A stretch of 64,000 nucleotides of DNA from DASYPQ01 sp036006425 (GTDB taxonomy: Bacteria > Planctomycetota > UBA1135 > GCA-002686595), in assembly GCA_036006425.1 (NCBI GenBank), contig DASYPQ010000010.1, positions 243,662 to 307,661 on the forward strand, written 5' to 3'. Positions within the stretch are counted from its first letter, which is position 1; every line of letters begins with the position of its first letter. The translations under genes were made by a program, and so were the position numbers. Positions 7,724 through 16,016 of the stretch are shown one piece after another. Below the pieces are notes generated by a model. The model worked only from the letters and a program-made list of their open reading frames with translations, ran no database searches and was not told the DNA's origin.

Positions 7724-8569
7724 ATGAACGCGGACGACCGGAGTGACGAGGACGTGCGCGCGATCGTGCGCGAGGGCTACGGCAAGATCGCGAAGGGCTC
7801 GGGCGGGAGCTGTTGCGGCCCCGGTGACGCTTGCGGCGGCGGAACGACCGCGGACGCGTTCGCGCAGGGCGTCGGGTACAGCGACGGGGAGATCGCCGAG
7901 CTCCCCGAGGGCGCGAATCTCGGCCTCTCCTGCGGCAACCCGACGGCGATCGCGGCGCTGCGCGCCGGCGAGGTCGTCCTCGATCTCGGCAGCGGCGGCG
8001 GGATGGACGCGTTCCTCGCCGGAACGCGGGTCGGCGCCGGCGGTCGCGTCATCGGCGTCGACATGACGCCCGACATGCTGACGCGCGCGCGGAAGAATCT
8101 CGGGGCGTACCGGAAGCGGACCGGCCTCGACAACGTCGAGTTCCGCCTCGGCGAGATCGAGCACCTCCCCGTCGCCGACGCGAGCGTCGACGTCGTCATC
8201 TCGAACTGCGTGATCAACCTCTCGCCCGACAAGCCGCAGGTCTGGCGCGAGATCGCGCGCGTCCTGAAGCCGGGCGGGCGCGTCGCGGTGTCCGACCTGG
8301 CGCTTCTGCGTCCTCTGCCTCCCGAGGTCACCGGAATGGTCGAGGCTCTCGTCGGCTGCATCGCGGGTGCCGTGCTCGTCGACGAAACGGAGGGCATGAT
8401 CCGCACCGCCGGTCTCGCGTCGATCGTGCTGCGCAGGAAGCCGGAGTACGTGCGCTCACTCGAGAGCTTCGAGGATCCCCTGTACCGCAAGATCGCCGAG
8501 CACCTGCCAGCCGGAACGAGCGCCGCGGATTTCCTGACGAGTCTCGACGTCGAGGCGCGGAAGACCTGA
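7724..8569 (+). CDS. arsM: Arsenite S-adenosylmethionine methyltransferase
   Basis: A 281-residue cytoplasmic enzyme that methylates As(III), using SAM and thiols. SAM motif I is VVLDLGSGGGMDAFLA (about 84-99), followed by GVDMTPDML. The conserved arsenic-binding cysteines are C70 (GLSCGNPT), C162 (SNCVINLS) and C212 (VGCIAGA). The 50-residue spacing between the last two matches characterised ArsM. An extra CCGPGDAC motif near residue 30 is also common in the family. It is the first gene of the arsM-aquaglyceroporin-arsC set, with the channel gene 13 bases downstream. No ArsR regulator is seen in the window. Confidence 0.94.
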   Translation: MNADDRSDEDVRAIVREGYGKIAKGSGGSCCGPGDACGGGTTADAFAQGVGYSDGEIAELPEGANLGLSCGNPTAIAALRAGEVVLDLGSGGGMDAFLAGTRVGAGGRVIGVDMTPDMLTRARKNLGAYRKRTGLDNVEFRLGEIEHLPVADASVDVVISNCVINLSPDKPQVWREIARVLKPGGRVAVSDLALLRPLPPEVTGMVEALVGCIAGAVLVDETEGMIRTAGLASIVLRRKPEYVRSLESFEDPLYRKIAEHLPAGTSAADFLTSLDVEARKT

Positions 8570-8582
8570 CGAGGTCGCCTCG

Positions 8583-9263
8583 GTGAAGAACAAGCTCCTG
8601 GCCGAATGCCTCGGGACCTTCGCCCTCGTGCTCGCGGGCACCGGCGCGATCGTCGTCGACGGAGTCAGCGGCGGGGCCGTCACGCATCTCGGTGTCGCGC
8701 TGACATTCGGCTTCATCGTGTTCGCAATGATTCAGTGCTTCGGGGACGTGTCCGGGGCGCACCTGAACCCCGCGGTCACGCTGGGCTTCGTCGCCGCCTC
8801 GCGGATGCCGCGCGCGATGGCGATCCCGTACGTCGCCGCGCAGTGTCTCGGGGCGTGTGCCGCGAGCGTGCTCCTCTTCGCGCTCTTTCCAGGCCACGCG
8901 ACGCTCGGAGCCACGCTGCCGGCAGGCTCTGACCTCCAGTCGTTCGGTCTCGAGGTCGCGATGACGTGGCTCCTCATGCTCGTGATCCTCAGCGTCTCGG
9001 CCGGCTCGAAGGAGCGCGGCTGGTGGCCCGGGATCGCGATCGGGGCGGTCGTCGGTCTCGAGGCGCTGTTCGGAGGTCCGGTCAGCGGTGCATCGATGAA
9101 TCCCGCGCGGTCGCTCGCGCCGGCGCTCGTGAGCTGGAGGCTCGAGCACCTGTGGATCTATCTCGTCGCGCCGTTCGTCGGCGCGCTTCTCGCCGTCCCG
9201 GCGTGCCGTCTCGTCCAGCCCGCAGGTTGTTGCGACGCGTCGGGCGGACGAGCGTGCCCATGA
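8583..9263 (+). CDS. Aquaglyceroporin, probable arsenite channel (AqpS type)
   Basis: A 226-residue MIP-family channel with six membrane helices and two half-helices bearing the NPA signatures HLNPAVT (about 61-67) and SMNPARS. The GTG start at 8583 follows a GAGG about 8 bases upstream; the protein begins MKNKLLAECLGTFALV, the usual first helix. Set between arsM and arsC, it should let As(III) leave the cell once arsenate is reduced, replacing a pump such as ArsB or Acr3, which is absent here. The cysteine-rich tail (CRLVQPAGCCDASGGRAC) is unusual for the family and might bind thiophilic metalloids. Glycerol or water transport is the alternative role. Confidence 0.88.
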   Translation: MKNKLLAECLGTFALVLAGTGAIVVDGVSGGAVTHLGVALTFGFIVFAMIQCFGDVSGAHLNPAVTLGFVAASRMPRAMAIPYVAAQCLGACAASVLLFALFPGHATLGATLPAGSDLQSFGLEVAMTWLLMLVILSVSAGSKERGWWPGIAIGAVVGLEALFGGPVSGASMNPARSLAPALVSWRLEHLWIYLVAPFVGALLAVPACRLVQPAGCCDASGGRACP

Positions 9264-9679
9264 ATGCCCCGACGCGACCGCTCCGCATCCTGTTCGTGTG
9301 CGTCGAGAACGCCAATCGGAGCCAGATGGCCGAGGCGTTCGCGCGGCAGCTCGGAGGCGGCGGCGTCGAAGCGTGGAGCGCCGGCTCGAAACCCTCCGGC
9401 GCGGTGAACGCGCGCGCCGTCGAGGCGATGCGCGAGAAGGGTTGCGATCTCTCGACGCACCGCTCGAAGTCGCTCGACGCGGTCCGCGACCTCACCTTCG
9501 ACGCCGTCGTCACGATGGGTTGCGGCGACGCGTGTCCGGACGTCCGCGCGCGCGTGCGCGAGGACTGGAGCATCCCCGATCCGCGCGACATGCAGCCCGA
9601 ACAGTTCCGCGGCGTGCGCGACCTCATCGAGGCGTCGGTGAAGGCGCTCCTCGGGCGCCTCGGCGATTCCTCGGGTTAG
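9260..9679 (+). CDS. arsC: Arsenate reductase, LMW-phosphatase type
   Basis: A 139-residue enzyme reducing As(V) to As(III). The phosphatase-like P-loop C-x5-R is C14VENANR20 followed by S21. A redox pair is likely in MGCGDAC (C88 and C92), and the aspartate loop is IPDPRD. The CGDAC spacing is closer to mycothiol- or other thiol-linked members than to the pI258 type, so the electron donor is uncertain. The start ATG overlaps the aquaporin stop in an ATGA, showing translational coupling. With arsM and the channel it completes an arsenic detoxification set. Confidence 0.9.
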   Translation: MNAPTRPLRILFVCVENANRSQMAEAFARQLGGGGVEAWSAGSKPSGAVNARAVEAMREKGCDLSTHRSKSLDAVRDLTFDAVVTMGCGDACPDVRARVREDWSIPDPRDMQPEQFRGVRDLIEASVKALLGRLGDSSG

Positions 9680-9688
9680 GATCCTCGT

Positions 9689-11899
9689 GTGCTCCGTTCG
9701 TCCTTCTCGCTCCGAGGCTGGCTCGTCGGAGGCCTCGCATTCCTGAGCCTCCTTCCGCCTCGAGGGAGCACGGAGAAGGATTTCGAGGACGCGCTGCAGG
9801 TCGTCGAGCGCACGATCGCTTCCGGAAAGGGCAAGAGGGCAAAGGAGCTGCTGCTCGCGACGATCGACGCGAGCAAGGCTGAGTCGTTCGCGCTGTACCA
9901 CCTGACCGAGATCCAGGACGATCTCCGGCGCGCGACGTTCTGGGCGGCGAACGAGAAGCCCGATCCGAAGTCGCTGATCTCCGGCGAGCTCGTGTCGTGG
10001 ACACCGTCGACCGGTCAGATCAAGTTGCGCTACCACCTCGGGTCCGAGGGATCCCGCGAGTCGCGCGAGAAGGCGCTCGCGGACTTCGCGAAGGAAGGCA
10101 CGGCCTGGGTCCATCCGCTCAGCTTCGACGGGCCGTTCACGATCGAGATCAAGGGCTCCTCCTACCCTGCGTTCTCGGATCCGCCGCGCGCGCCGGTGAT
10201 CGTCGTGTGCGCAGACTGGAGCCAGAGCACGGTCGTCTGCTTCGGACTGCCGCCGACGCTCACGGGCCGGAACACGCGCTACGTGCCGGCGCGCATCGTC
10301 CGCGTCGACGGCGGCGAACCGACGACCGAAGCGGAAGCGGCGCCGTTCGCGATGCCGGGTCAGCCCTACGACGTGAAGGTCGTCGTCACGGGCACGTCGG
10401 TCACGGGTACCTTCGAGGACGGCAAGGGGATGACGGCGCCGCGGACCGGCGTTCCGGAGGGCCGCTTCGCATTCGACAACTTCTCCGGGATCACGGACAT
10501 CCTCGTCACGGGCAAGGCCGAGCCCTCGTGGCTCCTCAACGTCGTCGACACGGCGGTCCAGGCGCGCTGGGCGGCGTTCGAGCAGAGCTACAAGCCGCTC
10601 GACGACCTCCCGCAGTGGCTGCGCGAGAAGGCTTTTGGGGGAATCGACGCGAAAGTCGCCGCCGAGAGCCTCCTTCCGGGGAACGAAGCGTCGAACGGCG
10701 GCGATCACGTGCGCGCGTTCCTCACGCTGATGAACGATCGGAAGGCGCAGGACGCGCTCGACTACGCGGACAGGATCCCCGCCGACGGCGTCGCCGACGC
10801 GGCGCGCGCGTGGCTGCGCGCTTCCGCGCTCGATGCACTCGGCCGAGATCGCGAGGCGCTCGAGGCCTACGACACGGTGTGCGCGCTCGACCCGAAGTTT
10901 CTGCCGGCGCGGCGGATGAAAGTCGTCCTCGGGTCGAGCCAGCGAAGCCTGCGCGAGGCGATCGAGGACGGCAAGACCGTCGTCGCGGATTTCCCGAGGG
11001 AATCAGGGCCCTACGTCGATCTCGCGAGCCTGCAGCTCCTCGGCGGTCGTCCCGACGACGCGCGCGCCCTCGTCCGCCGCGCGATCGACGCCGGTGTGCC
11101 CGCGGGGACGCTGGAGGAGGCGCAGCATCTCGTGACGCGCGCGTTGAAGGGTCCGCTGTGGTCGAAGGCGTACGAGTACAAGTCCGAGCACTACACCGTC
11201 GCTTCCGACATCAGTCAGCGCATGTGCTTCGAGGCCGCGAACCTCCTCGAGAAGTTCTACACGAAGTTCGATCTGCACCTCCGGCACGTTCCGCAGCAGG
11301 AGAAGCGCGTCTTCCGCGTGTTCCTGTTCTCCGGGCGCGCGGGCTACGACGCGTACACGAAGGACCTGATCGGCCACGAGAAGAAGAACACGGCCGGGCT
11401 CTACAGCCGGATGGTGAAGCAGCTCCTCATCTGGAACCTGCCGGATCTCGAGAGCATGATGCGGACGGTCCGGCACGAAGGCTTCCACCAGTACTTCGAC
11501 CGACTCGCGAGCGACACGCCCGTGTGGCTGAACGAAGGGCTCGCCGAGTACTACGAGGGCAGCAAGCTCGTGAAAGGCGCGTGGAGCGACGGCGAGATGC
11601 AGCCGCAGCACCTCGAGACGCTCGCGAAGAAGGGGCTCGTGCCGCTGAAGGAGTTCCTGCGGATCCGGCCGGCGGTCTTCTACGGCGAGGAGACCGCGCG
11701 CGCGTCGTACGCGGAGGCGTGGGCGTTCGTGCACTTCCTGCAGTCGAGCGGACCGGAGAACAAGAAGGTGTTCGATCGTCTGCTCGACGCGTTGATCGCC
11801 GGGACGAAGCCGAGCGACGCGATCGACCAGGTGTTCACGGCGGAAGTGCTCGCACGTCTCGAGCCGGATTTCGCGGGCTACGTGGCGCGACTGCACTGA
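9689..11899 (+). CDS. Exported TPR protein with HExxH peptidase-like domain (DUF1570-like)
   Basis: 736 residues from a GTG start 10 bases after arsC. A hydrophobic N-terminal segment (WLVGGLAFLSLLPP) suggests a signal. The central region has tetratricopeptide-like helices (DALGRDREALEAYDTVCALDP). The C-terminal third holds a zinc metallopeptidase signature, VRHEGFHQYFD with H596, E597 and H600, then WLNEGLAEYYEGSK about 15 residues on, which supplies the third ligand as in the peptidase MA/DUF1570 group. So an exported gluzincin-like protease or a binding relative is likely. Proximity to the arsenic genes is probably chance. The N-terminal 300 residues are unrecognised beta-rich sequence. 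Confidence 0.8.
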   Translation: MLRSSFSLRGWLVGGLAFLSLLPPRGSTEKDFEDALQVVERTIASGKGKRAKELLLATIDASKAESFALYHLTEIQDDLRRATFWAANEKPDPKSLISGELVSWTPSTGQIKLRYHLGSEGSRESREKALADFAKEGTAWVHPLSFDGPFTIEIKGSSYPAFSDPPRAPVIVVCADWSQSTVVCFGLPPTLTGRNTRYVPARIVRVDGGEPTTEAEAAPFAMPGQPYDVKVVVTGTSVTGTFEDGKGMTAPRTGVPEGRFAFDNFSGITDILVTGKAEPSWLLNVVDTAVQARWAAFEQSYKPLDDLPQWLREKAFGGIDAKVAAESLLPGNEASNGGDHVRAFLTLMNDRKAQDALDYADRIPADGVADAARAWLRASALDALGRDREALEAYDTVCALDPKFLPARRMKVVLGSSQRSLREAIEDGKTVVADFPRESGPYVDLASLQLLGGRPDDARALVRRAIDAGVPAGTLEEAQHLVTRALKGPLWSKAYEYKSEHYTVASDISQRMCFEAANLLEKFYTKFDLHLRHVPQQEKRVFRVFLFSGRAGYDAYTKDLIGHEKKNTAGLYSRMVKQLLIWNLPDLESMMRTVRHEGFHQYFDRLASDTPVWLNEGLAEYYEGSKLVKGAWSDGEMQPQHLETLAKKGLVPLKEFLRIRPAVFYGEETARASYAEAWAFVHFLQSSGPENKKVFDRLLDALIAGTKPSDAIDQVFTAEVLARLEPDFAGYVARLH

Positions 11900-11924
11900 G
11901 ATAGGATGACCGGCGAGGAGTCCC

Positions 11925-12419
11925 ATGATCACCGTAGGCAAGGCTGCGCCGGCGTTCTCGTTGCTCGACCAGGATGAAAAGAAGCGGACGCTCGGCGAGT
12001 TCAAGGGCCAGTGGGTCGTGCTGTACTTCTACCCGCGCGACGACACGCCGGGCTGCACGATCGAAGCCTGCGAATTCACCGAGGGCATCCGCGGATTCGG
12101 GAAGCTCGACGCCGAAGTGATCGGCTGCAGCCCCGACGACCCCGCGACCCACCGGAAGTTCATCCAGAAGTACAAGCTGAAGCTGACGCTGCTCTCGGAT
12201 CCGGAGCACGAAGCGATGGAGGCCTACGGCGCGTGGGGCGACAAGGTGCTCTACGGCCGCAAGTTCAAGGGCGTGATCCGCTCGACGGTGATCGTCGATC
12301 CCGCGGGGAAGGTCGCCTACCACTGGAAGAAGGTGAAGGCGAAGGGCCACGCGGAGTCCGTGCGCGCACGGCTCGCGGAGCTGCAGAGCGGGAAGCCGGA
12401 GAAGGCGAAGAAGAGCTGA
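11925..12419 (+). CDS. bcp: Peroxiredoxin, Bcp/PrxQ type
   Basis: A 164-residue thiol peroxidase that reduces hydroperoxides with thioredoxin. The active site reads YPRDDTPGCTIEACEF: peroxidatic C44 in the P-x3-T-x2-C motif and resolving C49, the spacing of E. coli-type Bcp. Full-length thioredoxin fold, cytoplasmic, with an extra lysine-rich tail (SGKPEKAKKS). It starts 25 bases after the peptidase gene with GAGGAG just upstream of the ATG, and converges on a minus-strand gene 13 bases beyond its stop. Confidence 0.95.
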   Translation: MITVGKAAPAFSLLDQDEKKRTLGEFKGQWVVLYFYPRDDTPGCTIEACEFTEGIRGFGKLDAEVIGCSPDDPATHRKFIQKYKLKLTLLSDPEHEAMEAYGAWGDKVLYGRKFKGVIRSTVIVDPAGKVAYHWKKVKAKGHAESVRARLAELQSGKPEKAKKS

Positions 12420-12432
12420 GTTCGGGATTCGA

Positions 12433-12903
12433 TCAGCGACTGAGTCGGAAGAAGATCCCGAGCATCGTGACGAGCGTCACCAGACTGAACCCGAGCGCAG
12501 CGATCGTCCAGGCGTAGTCCTCGGGTCGACGGCCGAGCTGCTTCACGCCACGGAAGTACGGCCACGCGAGACACAGGACGTAGGGTGCGGTGAACATCTG
12601 GATCGAGGCCCACCGGATGCGCTTCCCGAGCCTGCGCACGCGCTCCTCGGCGGGCTCGATCGCAGCGACGATCTCCCGATCGTCATCCGGTCGCCAGGCG
12701 AGCATTTCCTTCGCGTTCTGCACATCTTCCGCCGGAACCTGCAGTTGAACGTCGAACGCGTTCGCGCCGGTGATGAATGGGTCGATCACCTTGATGTTCT
12801 GATCGAGGAGGTGCGTCTGCATCCCGTTGGAGTCGAGCAGGCCCTGACAGACCAGTGCCTCGGACATCGGTCCGGAGAACACGGTCGTCCAGCGTCGTTC
12901 CAT
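12433..12903 (-). CDS. DUF2007-like protein with C-terminal membrane segments
   Basis: About 156 residues from ATG 12903 (GGAG lies 9 bases upstream); a GTG at 12909 is possible. The N-terminal part (TVFSGPMSEALVCQGLLDSNGMQTHLLDQN, then VQLQVPAEDVQNAKEML) follows the pattern of the small DUF2007 putative signal-transducing domain, which is ferredoxin-like. The C-terminus has two hydrophobic helices (MFTAPYVLCLAWPYF and IAALGFSLVTLVTMLGIFF). It is a probable inner-membrane protein presenting a small regulatory domain to the cytoplasm. It is the third gene after transketolase and the Clp-N protein, 50 bases behind the latter. Function unknown. Confidence 0.68.
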   Translation of the reverse strand: MERRWTTVFSGPMSEALVCQGLLDSNGMQTHLLDQNIKVIDPFITGANAFDVQLQVPAEDVQNAKEMLAWRPDDDREIVAAIEPAEERVRRLGKRIRWASIQMFTAPYVLCLAWPYFRGVKQLGRRPEDYAWTIAALGFSLVTLVTMLGIFFRLSR

Positions 12904-12953
12904 GGGCACTTGCTCCGCGGCGAGTCTTCACTCTAGCGCCGCTGGCGATCGGC

Positions 12954-13556
12954 CTAGCGACTCGACCGCTCGATTCGCGCGATCACGTCGCCGACCGCAC
13001 GAGCCGCGTCCGCCTCGCCCTGCTTCACGAGTAGCCCCTGAGCAATGCGGAGGACGGCCAAGGCCTCGTTCGTACCGAGCCCCCTCGTCGAAGCCGGGCT
13101 AGCCGGCGGACCTGCGTCCTCTCGGCCTGTCATCTCGACGACCTTTTCGAAAACCCGCTCCGAGGTGAGGCCTGCTCGCACGAGCGCTTGAGCACCGACT
13201 CCCTCGCGCTCGAGCAGCAGTCCGAGGAGCAGGTGCTCGACACCGAGATGGCGGTCTCGCAGTCGGCCAGCGACTTCCATCGCGAGCTCGAGGACCTTTT
13301 TTGCCCGCGGAGTGAAGGGGATCTGGGTCGGCGCCACGCCCACGACTCCGATGAGAACGAGCAGATCCAGCTCCTTGCGAATGATGGCGGAATCGACCTG
13401 GAGGCTCGTGAAGATCTTCCGGGTGAGCGGATCGTCGATCTCGAGCAGACCGAACAAGATGTGCTCCGTGCCGAGGTAGTCGTGTCCGAGTCGCTGGGAT
13501 GCCTGCCGCGCCAAGTTCATCGTGCGCTTGGCGTCCTCGGTGAATCGGTCGAACAT
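12954..13556 (-). CDS. Stand-alone Clp N-terminal repeat protein
   Basis: 200 residues carrying two Clp-N motifs (about 4-70 and 80-145) like the substrate- or adaptor-binding domain of ClpC/ClpA. It begins MFDRFTEDAKRTMNLARQAS; LGHDYLGTEHILFGLL and RHLGVEHLLLGLLLE are the two repeat cores. There is no AAA+ module (no Walker motifs), so it cannot unfold proteins itself. The C-terminal 50 residues form a separate helical tail. It may deliver substrates to a ClpC encoded elsewhere or compete for adaptors (inference). It follows the transketolase stop by 28 bases and is probably co-transcribed. Confidence 0.88.
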   Translation of the reverse strand: MFDRFTEDAKRTMNLARQASQRLGHDYLGTEHILFGLLEIDDPLTRKIFTSLQVDSAIIRKELDLLVLIGVVGVAPTQIPFTPRAKKVLELAMEVAGRLRDRHLGVEHLLLGLLLEREGVGAQALVRAGLTSERVFEKVVEMTGREDAGPPASPASTRGLGTNEALAVLRIAQGLLVKQGEADAARAVGDVIARIERSSR

Positions 13557-13584
13557 GGCGACATTCCCTGGTGCGTTGCACCGT

Positions 13585-15921
13585 TCAGCTGGTCGAGCGC
13601 ATCCTCGCGAGCCGCTTCTCCCGATCCCTCGCGAACCGTTTGATCCCCTCGAGCAGGTGGTCCGGATCGATGTGCGCCTCGACCTTGAGCTCCTCGACGC
13701 TCCCGCCCGTCCTCCAACGGTCGTCGAAGTCGCTCGACATCGCGTACTCCTCCGCCACCTTGTGCGCGAGCCAGTCGTGCATCAATCGTCGCGCGCCGTT
13801 CGTGATCACGGTCGAGTCGATCCAGTCGCTCCACGGCAGGACCTTCTCGCGGTAGGCCGCGTCCTGCATCTGGAAGAGCTCCCACGACACCGCCTGCACG
13901 AGCTTCACGTTCGGCCCGCTGCCGTCCGCGAGCTTCGGGAGCAGCGCGTACACCGAATCCGTCGTGCTCGTGCCCTGCAGGATGATCGTCCCTTCCTTCT
14001 TGCGCTTCGCATCGTGCTCACGGAGCACGTACGCGCCCTTCGCTGCGTCGAAGTACGACGGAATCCCCATCTTCTCCCGGTCGGGTACCGCGACGTTCGG
14101 CCGCGTCAGGTGCAGCGCGATGATCGGCCGGTCGCTCGCGAGCGCAGCGGCGAGCGCGGGCGCCACCTCGTTGTGCTCCCACGGGTGCAGGTTGATCACG
14201 TGATTGTCCGGGAAGAGCTGCGTCACGCCCGGCGCGAAGATCCCGAAGTGCGTCCGGCTGTCCTCCGCCGTCTCCGGGCCCGAGTGGCCGACGACCCAGA
14301 TCACCTTGCCGACCTTCAGCGGACAATCCTGCGCGAGCTGGCTGAAGAGCCGCATCAGTCCGTACTTCAAGTACGAGAACGATCCGTAGGTCGAGTGCGC
14401 GCCCCAGTAGCCGAGGAACGTCTTCTCGGGCTCACTGGACATGTTCACGGTCGCGAGCCCGGCCATCAGGCCCGAGTTCGTGAACTCGGTGATCTGCTGC
14501 GGCAGGAGCGACCCACCCGGGTTCTTGTCGCGCTCGTACCAGCCGAAGCCTTCCTTCTGCTTGAAGCCCATCGCGAATCCGTGGATCGACGTCGACTCCG
14601 CGAGGTCCGCCGAGCATGCGATCACGAGCGGGTGCTCCATCTTCTCGCGCGCGAGCTCGTTCACCCACGCGCCGAACTTCGCGAAGCCTTCCTTGTTCGC
14701 GATCTTCGTCCCGGGAGCGGCGAAGAGCTCCTTCGGCAGCTTGTCCTGCGCGAGCCACGAACGGTCCTCGGCGAGATTCGCCTTCGAAACGAGCTTGAAG
14801 CCCGCGGGCCGCGTCGGGACCGACTCTCCGATCTCGACGAGCGTGTCCGAGAGGTACTCGAGCAGCTCGTTGTCGTCGCGCAGCAGGCTGAAGACGGTCT
14901 TGAACCAGTCCGCAGTCTGCTCGCGCCCCGCCTTCTCGCCCGGGTCGGTGACGTCGCCGAAGCCCTTGAAGGTGACTCCGTAGCGGTCGGCGAAATCCTT
15001 GCGACCCTTCCAGAAGAGCTCGGAGTTGCGCGCGTGCGCCTTGCCGTGGCTCGGCGCGTCGAACTTGTAGTAGCCGCGGCCCTTGCGGGTCTTCACCCAC
15101 ACCATGCCCGGCCGACCGTGCGCCTCGGGATCGTGGACGATCTGGAGGAGCGCGCGCGTGATCGCCGGATAGTCCTCGCCCTTCTCCGTGCCGGCGATGC
15201 GCCAGCCGTAGGGCGTGAACCACTGTTCGGGAGTGCCGTGGACGACCGTCGAATGCGCGCGGTGGTCGATGCCGTGGTCGTTCCAGTCGAAGAGATAGAT
15301 GAGGTTGTCGAGACCGAGACCCCACGCCGAGTTCTTGACCTCGTGGTGCGCGCCGGCGGAGTGGCCGCCTTCGCCTTCCATCGCGAAGACCTTCACTTCG
15401 CCCGCGCCTGCGTGCTTGAGCGCCATCGCCTCGCCGAGAGCCGCGGGAGCGCCGTGACCGGAAGGGCCGGTGTTGAACTTGAAGAAGAGGGTCTTGCCTT
15501 CCATCTCCGCGTGGCCGGGGAGACCCTTGTTGTGGCGGAGGAAGAGAAGGTCCTCCCAGACGAGCGCGCGGTCCTTGGCGTTGGGGACGAGGAAGCGCTT
15601 GTCCTTCGTGCGTTCGTAGCGCACGCGGAGAGCTTCGTTGTAGACGGCGAGCATGCCGTAGACGAGCGGAGCGCAGTGGCCGGCGACGAGGACGAAGCGG
15701 TCGCCGAAGGGAGCTTCGGGATGGCGAACATCCCAGCGCATGACGCCGCCGAGGGTGGTGGAGACGAGGAGCGGAACCTTGGAGCGCGAGCCGCCCGGGT
15801 GACCCGACTGACGCAGGTTGAGCATCAAGTCGATGCACTGGTCGATGAGGTCGCCGACCTTCTGCCACTGGGCGAAGTTCTTGGAGAGGGCGTCGAAGGA
15901 GGGCTTCTGGAGGGTCTGCAT
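13585..15921 (-). CDS. tkt: Transketolase-family thiamine-diphosphate enzyme (long form)
   Basis: 778 residues, longer than the roughly 660 of ordinary transketolases. Transfers two-carbon units between sugar phosphates in the pentose phosphate or Calvin pathways. Visible motifs are SGHPGG (about 39-44), VLVAGHCAPLVYGML, the cofactor motif GEGGHSAGAHHE (about 183-194) ending in DWND, and the catalytic-glutamate region SADLAESTS. The usual GDG of the diphosphate/metal motif is GEG here, a conservative change seen in some relatives. I start at ATG 15921 because homology to the TPP domain begins there; the open frame continues upstream without coding character. The phosphoketolase family was considered, but the fold order is transketolase. 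Confidence 0.85.
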   Translation of the reverse strand: MQTLQKPSFDALSKNFAQWQKVGDLIDQCIDLMLNLRQSGHPGGSRSKVPLLVSTTLGGVMRWDVRHPEAPFGDRFVLVAGHCAPLVYGMLAVYNEALRVRYERTKDKRFLVPNAKDRALVWEDLLFLRHNKGLPGHAEMEGKTLFFKFNTGPSGHGAPAALGEAMALKHAGAGEVKVFAMEGEGGHSAGAHHEVKNSAWGLGLDNLIYLFDWNDHGIDHRAHSTVVHGTPEQWFTPYGWRIAGTEKGEDYPAITRALLQIVHDPEAHGRPGMVWVKTRKGRGYYKFDAPSHGKAHARNSELFWKGRKDFADRYGVTFKGFGDVTDPGEKAGREQTADWFKTVFSLLRDDNELLEYLSDTLVEIGESVPTRPAGFKLVSKANLAEDRSWLAQDKLPKELFAAPGTKIANKEGFAKFGAWVNELAREKMEHPLVIACSADLAESTSIHGFAMGFKQKEGFGWYERDKNPGGSLLPQQITEFTNSGLMAGLATVNMSSEPEKTFLGYWGAHSTYGSFSYLKYGLMRLFSQLAQDCPLKVGKVIWVVGHSGPETAEDSRTHFGIFAPGVTQLFPDNHVINLHPWEHNEVAPALAAALASDRPIIALHLTRPNVAVPDREKMGIPSYFDAAKGAYVLREHDAKRKKEGTIILQGTSTTDSVYALLPKLADGSGPNVKLVQAVSWELFQMQDAAYREKVLPWSDWIDSTVITNGARRLMHDWLAHKVAEEYAMSSDFDDRWRTGGSVEELKVEAHIDPDHLLEGIKRFARDREKRLARMRSTS

Positions 15922-16016
15922 GCGGTGGAATTCGAGCGGGCGAATGGGTGCGGTCGAGCGCACAATATACAAGGAATGCGCGTCGTTCCGAGGGCTGGCC
16001 TGACTACCGCAGCAGC

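Noticed and set aside
15964..15969. Sigma-70 promoter (TATATT, minus strand) for transketolase
   Set aside because: The -10-like box is present but no acceptable -35 box lies 15-19 bases upstream, so it is mentioned only in the gene entry.
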